DNA from: CAIWHR01 sp963809965
GTDB taxonomy: Bacteria > Pseudomonadota > Gammaproteobacteria > Burkholderiales > Casimicrobiaceae
Length of the DNA stretch: 64,000 bases
Assembly (NCBI GenBank): GCA_963809965.1
Contig: CAWELU010000029.1
Location: 124,001-188,000 of the forward strand
Direction of reading: 5' to 3'
In this document: one piece after another, positions 56,118-64,000 of the stretch
Numbering within the stretch: the first letter of the stretch is position 1
How the letters are laid out: each line of letters opens with the position of its first letter
Position numbers and translations under genes: made by a program
The notes under the pieces: generated by a model
What the model was told of the DNA's origin: nothing
Databases searched by the model: none
The model's input: only the letters and a program-made list of their open reading frames with translations

Positions 56118-56377
56118 GTGGGATTGCGGGCGGCGAGGTTGCCCCGGAGCTCCGGGTCGATCCGCACGCGAGGCCTGACAGGATGGCGTCTGCGTCGAGC
56201 CGCGTCAAGCCGCTTCCCCGAGGCGTGGGCACCGGACTGCCGCCACGGTGTCCGCGGCACGACGCCGTGCAGGACTCGGCCGCGATACACTCTGGCCCTT
56301 GCGCGATCCGCCGGCGGCGTGCGGACCCTCAAATCATCGACGGCAACGAACCGCTCACCCCGAGCCGAAGCATCGCC

Positions 56378-58627
56378 ATGACCGACCATACCGCAGTATC
56401 CGGCGCCCTGCCGCATGGAGCAGGAGATTTCCTGCGCGAATCCGCGAACGGCCTGACGCGGGCATTCGTACTGCTAGCCCTGATGCTGACGCTGGGCCTG
56501 ATTGCGTTCGGCCCGGTCGGCCCGCATGGGGTCGAAGCGGGTTTCCGGGCGGCGTTCGCGGCGGCGATCTTCGGCAACCTGGCGGCGGTGCTGTTCGGCG
56601 AACCCTTGCTGCCGAACGAAGTGCCGCGCGCCTCGTCCGTGCTCGTGTTCGCGGCGTTCATCGCACGACTCGCCACCGATCCGACGGTGCGCGCCTCACC
56701 CTCCGGCGGGATGGGCGAGATCTTCTTCCTTGCCGCGTGCTGCCTTGCCCTGGGCGGGCTCATCCAGATCACGTTCGGTCTGCTCCGGCTGGGCAACATC
56801 GCCCGGTTCGTGCCCTATCCGGTCGTCGCCGGACTGATGACCGGACTTGCATTTGCGCTGGTGGTCTACGAGCTGCCGGAAATCCTCGGTACCCATGGAA
56901 GCGGCGAACATGGCGGCGACGGGCACGGCGGACTCAATCCGTGGACGGTGATACTGGCGCTGGTGACGATCGGCATCGTGGTCGTGACGGGGATACGTTG
57001 GCCCCGTGCGCCGGCAAAGCTGATCGGCGGTGTCGTCGGCACCGCAATCGCTGCGCTCATCGCCTTCGTCTTGCCGTCGGCCGACCTCGGCGCTCACGTT
57101 CCGTATCTTGCCGGTGCCGTACCGCTGCCCGATGCGCTCCTTCCGCTATTCACGGGCGACGGGCTCGCGCTCGTCTACCGGCACCGCTACGACCTGCTGG
57201 TCACGGCGCCCACGATCGCGGTGGTCGGCTCGATGGACAGCCTGCTCGCCACGGTCGGCGAATCCGACGGTCCGCTGGACACCGCGCACGATCCGAGCCG
57301 CCTCCTCGTCGCCCTCGGTCTCGGCAACGTCGTGTGCGGGCTGTTCGGCGGCGTGCCGCTCGCGTATGCATCGACACACGCGCTCGGCAGCGGGCGAGTG
57401 AATGGTCCGAAGGCGCTGGGGAGCGTCGTCACGTCGATCACGCTGCTTCTGCTTCTGCTCTACGGTGCGCCACTGCTGCAAATGATTCCGATCGCCGTGC
57501 TGTCGGCGATCATGATCCTGATCGCCATCGGACTGCTCGACCGCTGGGCCGGCTCGACGCTCGACCGGCTGCGACGGCGGCAGTACGACCGCGAGCTCCT
57601 GCAGAACTTGCTCCTCGTGATCACGGTCGCCGCGGTGACCGTCATTTTCGGCCTGGTGCCCGCCGTCGTCACAGGGCTCGTCCTCTCGATGGCGCTGTTC
57701 ATCGCCGTGATGAACGTCTCGCTGGTACGCTCGGTGACCACCGGCGAGACTCGCGCCTCGCGTCGCATCTATCCGCCGGACCATGCGACGCTGCTGCGCG
57801 TCGAAGGCCACAAGATCAAGCTGATCGAGCTCGACGGCGCGCTATTCTTCGGCACCGCCGACCGGTTGGGCGCGCGGGTGGCGAGCGAAGCCGAGGGTAC
57901 GCGCTACCTGATCCTCGACTTGAGGCGCGTGACGATGATCGACGCCTCCGGCGCGCTGATGCTGGAACGGTTGTCCAGGCGGCTGCGCCAGGCGGGCGCG
58001 CGGATGCTGCTCGCCCACATCAGCGCCACGCATCCGCTCGGACGGGCGTTGCTCGGCGCAGGCGTCTTCACCGAAAAGCACCATCCCGACTGGTTCACGG
58101 ACACCGATCGCGCGCTCGAATGGGCCGAGCGGCAGCTCCTGTCGCAGGCAGGACTCGGCGCACCGCAGAAGAGCATCGAGCTCGGTGAATTCGCGCTGAT
58201 GGCCGGGCTTTCGCCCATCGAGCTCCAGTTCATGAAACCCTACCTCGACCGGCAGCTCTTTCCGGCGCGCGCACCGCTGTTCCGCGAAGGGGAACGCGGC
58301 GACCGCCTCTATCTGCTCGCCCGCGGTGCGGTCAGCATCGTCGCAACGGATCCCGCGAGCAAGGACCTTCACCGGCGAGTGGTTACCCTTGCTCCTGGCG
58401 TCATGTTCGGCGAAGCGGCGATGCTCGAGGAAGGCCTGCGGTACGCGACCGCGATCGCCGAGGAGGAAAGCGTGACCTACAGCCTCTCGCGGTCGAACCT
58501 CGAGGCGATTCGCGCCGTCGATCCGGATCTCTACCAGCGTCTGCTGCTCAACATGCTCGAGCACCTGTCCGGTATGTTGCGGATGACCGCCGGCGTCGTG
58601 CGCGAGACGAGCGACGCCGTCGACTGA
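56378..58627 (+). CDS. SulP-family anion transporter with STAS and cyclic-nucleotide-binding domains
   Basis: 749 residues from MTDHTAVSGALPHGAGDFLR. The transporter part (about 20-450) has roughly twelve helices: AFVLLALMLTLGLIAFGPVG, FVPYPVVAGLMTGLAFALVV, LVTAPTIAVVGSMDSLLATV and LLVITVAAVTVIFGLVPAVV. A STAS domain follows (about 465-580: KLIELDGALFFGTADRLGAR, LDLRRVTMIDASGALMLERL) with the conserved D-x-S-G-x. A C-terminal CNB domain (about 615-735: LFREGERGDRLYLLARGAVS, PGVMFGEAAMLEEGLRYATA) has FGE but then lacks the usual R-x-A, so cNMP binding is doubtful. Substrate (sulphate, bicarbonate) is unknown. Confidence 0.85.
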   Translation: MTDHTAVSGALPHGAGDFLRESANGLTRAFVLLALMLTLGLIAFGPVGPHGVEAGFRAAFAAAIFGNLAAVLFGEPLLPNEVPRASSVLVFAAFIARLATDPTVRASPSGGMGEIFFLAACCLALGGLIQITFGLLRLGNIARFVPYPVVAGLMTGLAFALVVYELPEILGTHGSGEHGGDGHGGLNPWTVILALVTIGIVVVTGIRWPRAPAKLIGGVVGTAIAALIAFVLPSADLGAHVPYLAGAVPLPDALLPLFTGDGLALVYRHRYDLLVTAPTIAVVGSMDSLLATVGESDGPLDTAHDPSRLLVALGLGNVVCGLFGGVPLAYASTHALGSGRVNGPKALGSVVTSITLLLLLLYGAPLLQMIPIAVLSAIMILIAIGLLDRWAGSTLDRLRRRQYDRELLQNLLLVITVAAVTVIFGLVPAVVTGLVLSMALFIAVMNVSLVRSVTTGETRASRRIYPPDHATLLRVEGHKIKLIELDGALFFGTADRLGARVASEAEGTRYLILDLRRVTMIDASGALMLERLSRRLRQAGARMLLAHISATHPLGRALLGAGVFTEKHHPDWFTDTDRALEWAERQLLSQAGLGAPQKSIELGEFALMAGLSPIELQFMKPYLDRQLFPARAPLFREGERGDRLYLLARGAVSIVATDPASKDLHRRVVTLAPGVMFGEAAMLEEGLRYATAIAEEESVTYSLSRSNLEAIRAVDPDLYQRLLLNMLEHLSGMLRMTAGVVRETSDAVD

Positions 58628-58666
58628 CGCTCCGGCGCACCGAAGCGGCCGGCAAACAACGCTGCT

Positions 58667-59329
58667 CTAAGCGCTCTTGTCGCCGGCCGAATGCTGCCCG
58701 GTCGAATAGGCGCGACGAAACTCCTTCTCGAACACTGCCCAGAAATCCTGCTGCGCCTCGACGGACATGTCCTCGTAGAGCTCCATCAGCAGGTCCCACG
58801 CGCGCGCCTTGCGGTTCGCTGGCAGCAGGTTGTCCATGGTGCTCTTCGCTCCCAGCCGCTTTTCGAATTCCTCCGGGGAAAAGCGCGCGAGCAGGCCCGC
58901 GAGCGCCGCCTGGATGCCCGAGGCGAGACCGCGGTCGTGCAGGCGCAAGTCGTCGTAGGCATCGGTCACTGCCTGCACCGGTCGCATCATGTCCGCGCGT
59001 TGCGGTGCCAGCAGATGCCTCAACGCGACCTCCGCGTCCCACGCCGCCTTCAGCGGGTTGATGGCGCGCGAACCGATCATCGTCACGTCGGCATGCAGGC
59101 TGCTTTTTGCCTCGGCACGCAGTCGGAGCAACTCGATGGTTCCCTGCGTGGTCTCGCGCAACAGGCGGCCCAGCTGGTCCATGAACTCGACGTTAAGGCC
59201 GCCGGGAAGCTGCGCCTCGGCGATGCCGAGCCCTTCGAGCAGCGCGCGCTCGAGCGTCCGGAGCGACTCTGCGCTGGCCGCGGTGTCGCGCGTCTGTGCC
59301 GGATTGCTGTCCCCTGTTTCTGCGTTCAT
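58667..59329 (-). CDS. TagH C-terminal-domain protein without FHA domain
   Basis: 220 residues, MNAETGDSNPAQTRDTAASA at the start. It aligns with the second half of the TagH protein at 54885-56117: ALLEGLGIAEAQLPGGLNVE against LLEGAQVPDLTLPGGLTPEL; GSRAINPLKAAWDAEVALRH against NPLKFSPSATAAITHLVMPR; RLGAKSTMDNLLPANRKARA against KLTERSVADSLLPMNHRAKL; DFWAVFEKEFRRAYSTGQHS against DFHAVFGREFLRAYQARVAG. The FHA domain is absent. It probably forms complexes with the same partners as TagH without reading phospho-Thr; this is inference. Convergent with the SulP gene. Confidence 0.75.
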   Translation of the reverse strand: MNAETGDSNPAQTRDTAASAESLRTLERALLEGLGIAEAQLPGGLNVEFMDQLGRLLRETTQGTIELLRLRAEAKSSLHADVTMIGSRAINPLKAAWDAEVALRHLLAPQRADMMRPVQAVTDAYDDLRLHDRGLASGIQAALAGLLARFSPEEFEKRLGAKSTMDNLLPANRKARAWDLLMELYEDMSVEAQQDFWAVFEKEFRRAYSTGQHSAGDKSA

Positions 59330-59499
59330 TGCCTGCCTTGCGTCATTCGCTGTCAGCGGTTGAGTCTACTGCATCTTCCCCATTGGCCAAAATGCGGCAG
59401 CCACGTCCGACGTACCCACAAGTCCGTGCACCGACCGGCGGCTTCACACCACGGCTACAATGGCAGAAATCGGTCCGGCCTCCCGGTCGCTTCCGTCCC

Positions 59500-60435
59500 A
59501 TGCCAGCCGCCGCAATCGCCAAGGGCCAGAAGGCCCGCATTCTCGCCGAAGCGCTGCCCTTCATCCGGGCGTTCCACGCGACGACGCTGGTCATCCGGTT
59601 CGGCGGCGGGGCGATGACCGACCCGGGGTTGAAGGACGGATTCGCGCGCGACGTCGCGCTGCTCCGGCTTGTCGGGATGAAGCCGATCGTCGTCCACGGC
59701 GGCGGATGGCGGATCGACGGGCTGTTGCAGACGATGGGGATAAGTGCGCGCAAGCACCGTGGCATCCGCGTGACGGACGAAGCGACGATGAACGTCGTCG
59801 AGATGGCCCTGGGCGAGCTCAACCAGGAGCTCGTCGGCCTGATCAACCGGCATGGAGCGAAGGCGGTGGGGTTGAACGGCCAGGACGGACGCTTCATCCA
59901 CGCGAGGCGCATGACACCGGGCACCGATAACGGCGCCGGCGAAGCTCCGGATCTCGGTCTCGTCGGGACGGTCGAACGCATCGACCCGGACATCGTCCAG
60001 CTGCTGCTCCTACGCGAATTCGTCCCGGTCGTGATCCCGATCGGCGTCGGCGACGACGGGACCGCGTATCACATCAACTCGGACCTCGTCGCCGGCCAAT
60101 TGGCGCGCGCGCTACACGCCGAAAAGCTGATCCTGATGACCAACGTGCCCGGCGTGTTCGATCGCGACGGCAAGCTCAGCTATGTGCTCACCGCGGCCGA
60201 AGCGGAAGGGATGCTCGCGGACGGAACGGTCGATGGCGGGATGCAGCCACGCCTGACGGCGGCGCTCGACGCGGTGCGCGCAGGCGTGCGGTCGGTTCAC
60301 ATCGTCGACGGGGGCGTGCCGAGCGCGCTGCTCCTCGAAGTGCTGACCAACGAGGGCGTCGGCACCGCGGTGCGCTCGGACGCAGGCCCGCATTTCCTGG
60401 CGGACAGCCGCAGCTACCTTGCGGGCGGCGTTTGA
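59500..60435 (+). CDS. Divergent ArgB-type amino acid kinase with both catalytic lysines replaced
   Basis: 311 residues from MPAAAIAKGQKARILAEALP, about the usual ArgB length. The amino-acid-kinase fold and ArgB-like order are clear: VVHGGG, GIRVTDEATMNVVEMALGEL, NQELVGLINRHGAKAVGLNG, KLILMTNVPGVFDRDGKLSY, SVHIVDGGVPSALLLEVLTN, EGVGTAVRSD. In authentic N-acetylglutamate kinases the first strand reads IKYGGNAM and a later loop GGM-PK; here they are VIRFGGGAM and GGMQPR, so both phosphate-contacting lysines are Arg, and VHGGGPQI is VHGGGWRI. It may be a paralogue with altered activity. I therefore do not use the symbol argB as a firm name. It is convergent with the aldolase gene. Confidence 0.75.
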   Translation: MPAAAIAKGQKARILAEALPFIRAFHATTLVIRFGGGAMTDPGLKDGFARDVALLRLVGMKPIVVHGGGWRIDGLLQTMGISARKHRGIRVTDEATMNVVEMALGELNQELVGLINRHGAKAVGLNGQDGRFIHARRMTPGTDNGAGEAPDLGLVGTVERIDPDIVQLLLLREFVPVVIPIGVGDDGTAYHINSDLVAGQLARALHAEKLILMTNVPGVFDRDGKLSYVLTAAEAEGMLADGTVDGGMQPRLTAALDAVRAGVRSVHIVDGGVPSALLLEVLTNEGVGTAVRSDAGPHFLADSRSYLAGGV

Positions 60436-60452
60436 CCCGATGAACGACGCCC
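60423..60452. terminator. Hairpin between convergent ArgB-like and aldolase genes
   Basis: GGGCGGCGTT (60423-60432) pairs with AACGACGCCC (60443-60452) with one mismatch, overlapping the ArgB-like stop. It may serve both converging transcripts. No T-run is present. Confidence 0.4.
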
Positions 60453-60474
60453 CGAAGGGACATAGCGTGCCGCG

Positions 60475-61537
60475 TCACGCCACGGTGATGTCCTTCGCGA
60501 GATAGACGTCCTGGATCGCGTTCAGGAGCGCCACGCCGTCCGCCATCGGCTTCTGGAACGCCTTGCGGCCGGAGATGAGCCCCATGCCGCCTGCCCGCTT
60601 GTTGATCACCGCGGTGCGCACCGCGTCGTGCAAGTCGTTCTCGCCCGACGCGCCGCCGGAGTTGATGAGCCCCGCGCGGCCCATGTAGCAGTTCGCGACC
60701 TGGTAGCGCGTGAGATCGATCGGATGGTCGGTGGCGAGCTCGCTGTACATGCGCTTGTCGGACTTGCCGTACGGGGCTTCCTTGGTGTTGAGCGCGAGGT
60801 AGCCGCCGTTGTTCTCGGGCAGCTTCTGCTTGATGATGTCCGCCTCGATCGTCACGCCGAGGTGGTTGGCCTGTCCCGTCAGATCGGCCGCCACGTGGTA
60901 GTCCTTGTCCCGCTTGAACGCCGGATTGCGCAGGTAGCACCACAGCACGGTGGCCATGCCCATCTCGTGCGCCTGCTCGAAGGCCTGGCTCACCTCGACG
61001 ATCTGGCGCCCCGACTCGGCCGAGCCGAAGTAGATCGTCGCGCCCACCGCCACCGCGCCCATGTCCTGCGCCTGCCGGATGCTCGCGAAGAAGATCTGGT
61101 CGTACTTGTTCGGATAGGTCAGGAATTCGTTGTGGTTGAACTTGAGCAGGAACGGGATCTTGTGCGCGTACTTGCGCGAGCAGGCGCCGAGCACGCCCAG
61201 CGTCGAGGCGACGGCGTTGCAGCCGCCCTCGATCGCCAGCCGCACGATGTTCTCGGGATCGAAGTACAGCGGGTTCTTCGCGAACGATGCGCCCGCGCTG
61301 TGCTCGATGCCCTGGTCCACCGGCAGGATCGACAGATAACCGGTCCCGCGCAGGCGGCCGTGATCGAAGAGCTGCTGCAGGCTTCGCAGCACCGCCGGCG
61401 GCCGGTCGCTCGGCGCCACGACGCGATCGACGAAATCGGGGCCCGGCAGGTGCAGCGTTGCGCGCGGAATGCCCTTGCAGACGTGGTTGAGGAGGCCGTC
61501 GGCCTCGGCGACCGAGAAGGTCGATGATGTTGGTCAT
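60475..61537 (-). CDS. fbaB: Fructose-bisphosphate aldolase class I, FbaB/DhnA type (one-base frameshift)
   Basis: About 353 residues. The body is clear: RGTGYLSILPVDQGIEHSAG, NPLYFDPENIVRLAIEGGCN, PFLLKFNHNEFLTYPNKYDQ, GAVAVGATIYFGSAESGRQI, EADIIKQKLPENNGGYLALN, YMGRAGLINSGGASGENDLH and MGLISGRKAFQKPMADGVAL. This is the DeoC/FbaB class I (Schiff-base) aldolase, cleaving or forming fructose 1,6-bisphosphate. The first 30 residues lie in another frame; removing one C at about 61512 (in the G-rich N-terminal part) gives MTNIIDLLVAEADGLLNHVC. Length 1063 nt is 3n+1. No other glycolytic gene is adjacent. Confidence 0.88.
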
Positions 61538-61632
61538 GGTTGGGTCTCCGTGGAAAGGCCGTTGCAGTTGCAAGGCGGGTGCGGTGGCAGGAGTTCATTA
61601 TCGCGCGTTTCGCGGGCACCCGCGCCGCCGAC

Positions 61633-63135
61633 TCAGGTGCTCCCGTCGCCGAGGGCCACGTCGTGCGCCTCGGCCAAGCGGCTGCGCTGCAGTTTACCGG
61701 TCGCCGTCAGCGGCAGCTCGCGCACCCAGTGCACCCAGCGCGGACGGCGGTACTTCGGCAGTTTCGCGATGCCTTCTTCGATCCGATCGCGCGCTTCCTT
61801 CTCGCGCCCGGGCACTGCGATGGCCAGGAATGCGATGGTGCTCAGCCCATCGGGCGTTGGCACGCCGACTGCCGCGACCTGCTGGACCGCGTCGCCGGCC
61901 GCCTCGCCCAATGCGTGCTCGATCCACAGCGTGCTGACCCACTGTCCCGAAACCTTGAGGAGATCGTCGGTGCGACCGACGAATTCCAGCCGATCGTCGG
62001 CTCGGCGCACGAACATGTCGCCCGGCGAAAACCAGCCGTCGCGAAAGCCGTCGGCCTCGGCTTCGGGACGCCGCCAATAGCCCGACGCCAACTCGGGAAG
62101 GCGAATCCAGATGCGTTGCGGCGCGGTCGCATCGACGCCTTCGGCGTGGCGAATCGACGTCAGCGGTGTCGGGCGCAGCAGTCCCGTGTCGTCGTCGCAG
62201 TACAGCGCGAGGCACAGCGTCTCCGATGTGCCGTAGCCGGAGATCGGAATCCTTCCCGTTGCCCGCGCCCATGCGCCGCGCACGCTCGCTGGAAGCGCTT
62301 CGCCGGCCGAGACGAAATGGCGAATGCCGGAACCCGCCAGCGCCGACGCGACGTCGTGCTGAAGCATCGCGCCGTAGAGCGTGGGCACGGAGAAGAGCAC
62401 CGTGGGCATGTATTGCGCGACCATTTCGCGCACCCGCTCGGGCGTCGGCCGTTCCCGGTCGAGGATGATGGTCGCGCCCAGGCGGAGCCCGGCGAACAGG
62501 CTGTTGCCCAGTGCATACGCAAAGAACAGTTTCGAGGTCGCGTAGAGCCGGTCGCTCGCCGTGACGCCGAGCACTGCGTTCCGCGAAGCTCGTGCGCGTG
62601 CACGACGACCCGTTGCGGATGCACGACACCCTTGGGAGTTCCCGTGGTGCCCGAAGTGCCTATCCACAGCGCGGGGTCCTCGTCGCCTCTCCCGACGGCG
62701 TCGATGCCCTGCGCCGAATCGAGCGCGGAACTCCACTCGCGCCCCGCGCCCGCGGTCGCGCACGCGATCACCGGTGGCACGGGCAGCGTTGGCGCCAGGC
62801 CGGAAATCGCGGCGGCCTCGTCGGCCTCGCACCAGACATACCGGATGTCGCTGTCCGCCAGGATCGGCGCGAGATCGGCCATCGCGAGCCGCGGGTTGAT
62901 CCCGATGGCGACGCCGCCGGCCCAGATCGCGCCGAGATAGGCGATCACCCAATCGATGCTGTCCGGCGCGAAGACGACGACTCGCTCGCCCGTCGCGAGC
63001 CCGAGCGCCCGCCATGCGCCGGCCGCGCGTCGCACGGCGTCGCGCAGCGCGCCGTAGTCGATGCGCGCGCTCGCCGCACTCCAGCGCCACCGCGTCGTCG
63101 GCGCCCACTTCGAGCAGGCATTCCGCGGCGTTCAT
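61633..63135 (-). CDS. Acyl-CoA ligase, aromatic-acid/benzoate-CoA ligase-like (three frameshifts)
   Basis: About 499 residues from MNAAECLLEVGADDAVALEC. The adenylate-forming core shows LWIGTSGTTGTPKGVVHPQR (A3), YATSKLFFAYALGNSLFAGL, ISGYGTSETLCLALY (A5), GWFSPGDMFVRRADDRLEFV (A7), GRTDDLLKVSGQWVSTLWIE (A8) and the Lys in LPLTATGKLQRSRL (A10). The KLFFAYALGN and SGQWVS signatures are those of benzoate-CoA ligase-type enzymes, so an aromatic or short acid is the likely substrate. One insertion near 63075 and two near 62585 are inferred; the length of 3n fits. It follows the flavoprotein gene after 23 bp, so the two may be one operon. Confidence 0.82.
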   Translation of the reverse strand: MNAAECLLEVGADDAVALECGERAHRLRRAARRRATRGRRMAGARARDGRASRRLRAGQHRLGDRLSRRDLGRRRRHRDQPAARDGRSRADPGGQRHPVCLVRGRRGRRDFRPGANAARATGDRVRDRGRGARVEFRARFGAGHRRRRERRRGPRAVDRHFGHHGNSQGCRASATGRRARARASRNAVLGVTASDRLYATSKLFFAYALGNSLFAGLRLGATIILDRERPTPERVREMVAQYMPTVLFSVPTLYGAMLQHDVASALAGSGIRHFVSAGEALPASVRGAWARATGRIPISGYGTSETLCLALYCDDDTGLLRPTPLTSIRHAEGVDATAPQRIWIRLPELASGYWRRPEAEADGFRDGWFSPGDMFVRRADDRLEFVGRTDDLLKVSGQWVSTLWIEHALGEAAGDAVQQVAAVGVPTPDGLSTIAFLAIAVPGREKEARDRIEEGIAKLPKYRRPRWVHWVRELPLTATGKLQRSRLAEAHDVALGDGST

Positions 63136-63158
63136 CGCGAATCCCCGCACGCCGGCAG

Positions 63159-64000
63159 TCAGATCAGCGCACGGCTGCGCCGCAGGTCGGACATGCAGTG
63201 CGCGAGCCACTGCGCGGTCAGCTTTTCCTGCAGCGAGTTCTGGCGCAGGCGATCGGACAGCGCGTGGAAGTCGACGCAGTCGAGCGGCTGGTCCTGGTTG
63301 AAGCAGGAGAACACGTAGGTCATCTCGCCGGTCTCGCGGATCGCGCTGCGGCTGCAGGCACTGCGCGCAGATCTCCTTCATCATGCACTGCATCGGCGAG
63401 TTGATCGAGCCGATCGCGAAGTGATGCGGCTTCAGGTACGGCGCGAGCACGTCGTGGCGCGCCCGCGCGACCGCCGCCATCATCCGGTCCGAGCCGATCG
63501 CGATGATGCGGTCGCCGTCGGACAGCGGGATCGGCGGCGCGCCGAGGCGGCCCGACGCGTACGCTTCCATCGCCTGCACGATGTTGCCGACGAAGGCGAA
63601 GTCCTGCGGCCGCTCCGGCTCGAAGCCGGGCTCCTCGTCGCAGCACCAGACGATGACGTCGGCCGCCGCCTCGATGTCGGCGACCTTGTAGCGGTCGATC
63701 TTCTTCTTGTAGCCGGCGAAGTAGAGCACCCGCGAGCCCGCCGCGCGGAACGCCTGGCCGATCGAGAACAGCACCGCGTTGCCGAGCCCGCCGCCGACGA
63801 GGATCGCGGTCTCGTTGGCGGCGATGTGCGTCGGGCTGCCGGTCGGACCCATCAGCACGACCGGCTCGCCGGGCTGCGAGCATCGCGCACAGGTTCGACG
63901 AGCCGCCCATCTCCAGCACGATCGTCGAGACGAGACCGCGTTCGCGGTCGACCCAGGCGCCGGTGAGCGCGAGCCCTTCCATCTGCAGCCGCGTCTCGCC
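63159..64000 (-). CDS. PyrK-like FAD/NAD-binding oxidoreductase (5' end outside window, two frameshifts)
   Basis: The 3' part of a gene entering from the right edge. Visible are GLALTGAWVDRERGLVSTIV, PGEPVVLMGPTGSPTHIAAN (after correction), NAD-binding ETAILVGGGLGNAVLFSIGQ, IPLSDGDRIIAIGSDRMMAA, a Cys cluster motif SPMQCMMKEICAQCLQ and FSCFNQDQPLDCVDF. The layout matches electron-transfer subunits of the dihydroorotate dehydrogenase B (PyrK) type, with FAD, NAD and a [2Fe-2S] cluster. Extra bases are inferred near 63882 and 63357. The C terminus is WLAHCMSDLRRSRALI. The upstream part may carry more domains, so its full role cannot be stated. Confidence 0.65.

Noticed and set aside
56378..58627. 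Cyclic-nucleotide control of the SulP transporter as a firm call
   Set aside because: The CNB domain has FGEAAMLEEGLRYATA without the R-x-A/S of good cNMP binders, so binding is doubtful.
61633..63858. A 741-residue CoA ligase-oxidoreductase fusion
   Set aside because: The frame crosses two frameshifted genes; a normal stop (63159-63161) and start (63135) separate them once corrected.

Overview
The window reads as a chromosomal segment of a GC-rich betaproteobacterium (Burkholderiales-like). Indications are a phasin, an H1-like AlaLys-rich DNA-binding protein, an isc/suf-type Fe-S regulon under IscR, FbaB-type aldolase, TagH-like FHA proteins, and many small envelope and stress proteins. I see no rRNA, tRNA, CRISPR array, transposase or phage gene.

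Layout. 0-5 kb (minus strand): an envelope and oxidative-stress group (YihY membrane protein, Cys-repeat periplasmic protein, OsmC, Fe-SOD, CHRD protein, H1-like protein, VIT transporter). 5-13 kb (minus): a Cys-cluster protein followed by a complete iscR-sufA-sufB-sufC-sufD-sufS-sufU-nfu-Rieske ferredoxin operon. 13-16.5 kb: two tandem Crp/Fnr-type regulators, then small membrane or stress genes (76-aa membrane protein, DUF3309, BON lipoprotein). 16.7-25.6 kb: B12-binding radical SAM protein, secreted protein, phasin, AI-2E permease with a cyclic-nucleotide-binding partner, and two tandem secreted proteins with a caspase-like His/Cys motif arrangement. 25.7-34.5 kb: an accessory region of duplicated DUF3309/Cys-repeat blocks, gene remnants, a phospholipase D, a RibD-like reductase and a PQQ-type sugar dehydrogenase. 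34.7-46 kb: HemG-like flavodoxin, FadD, a giant BTAD-type regulator, FolE and two alpha/beta hydrolases. 46-60 kb: a signalling cluster (membrane STAND NTPase, Ser/Thr kinase with extracytoplasmic sensor and HAMP, deacetylase, TPR/LysM lipoproteins, ion channel, PP2C phosphatase, FHA/TagH, SulP-STAS-CNB transporter, second TagH-C protein) and an atypical ArgB. 60-64 kb: aldolase, acyl-CoA ligase and a partial PyrK-like flavoprotein.

Two window-wide observations matter. First, a near-palindromic element (GTGTGCGCTAGCGAACAGAC and variants) recurs at matched distances upstream of the three DUF3309 genes, a small membrane-protein gene and one of the Crp/Fnr genes, which suggests a local regulon. 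Second, about forty single-base frameshifts interrupt otherwise well-conserved genes, including the whole suf operon. Every one I could place can be repaired by deleting one A or C on the given strand, whatever the gene orientation, so I treat them as sequence errors. Each affected gene is annotated over its full reconstructed length, and the gene length modulo 3 agrees with the number of insertions inferred.
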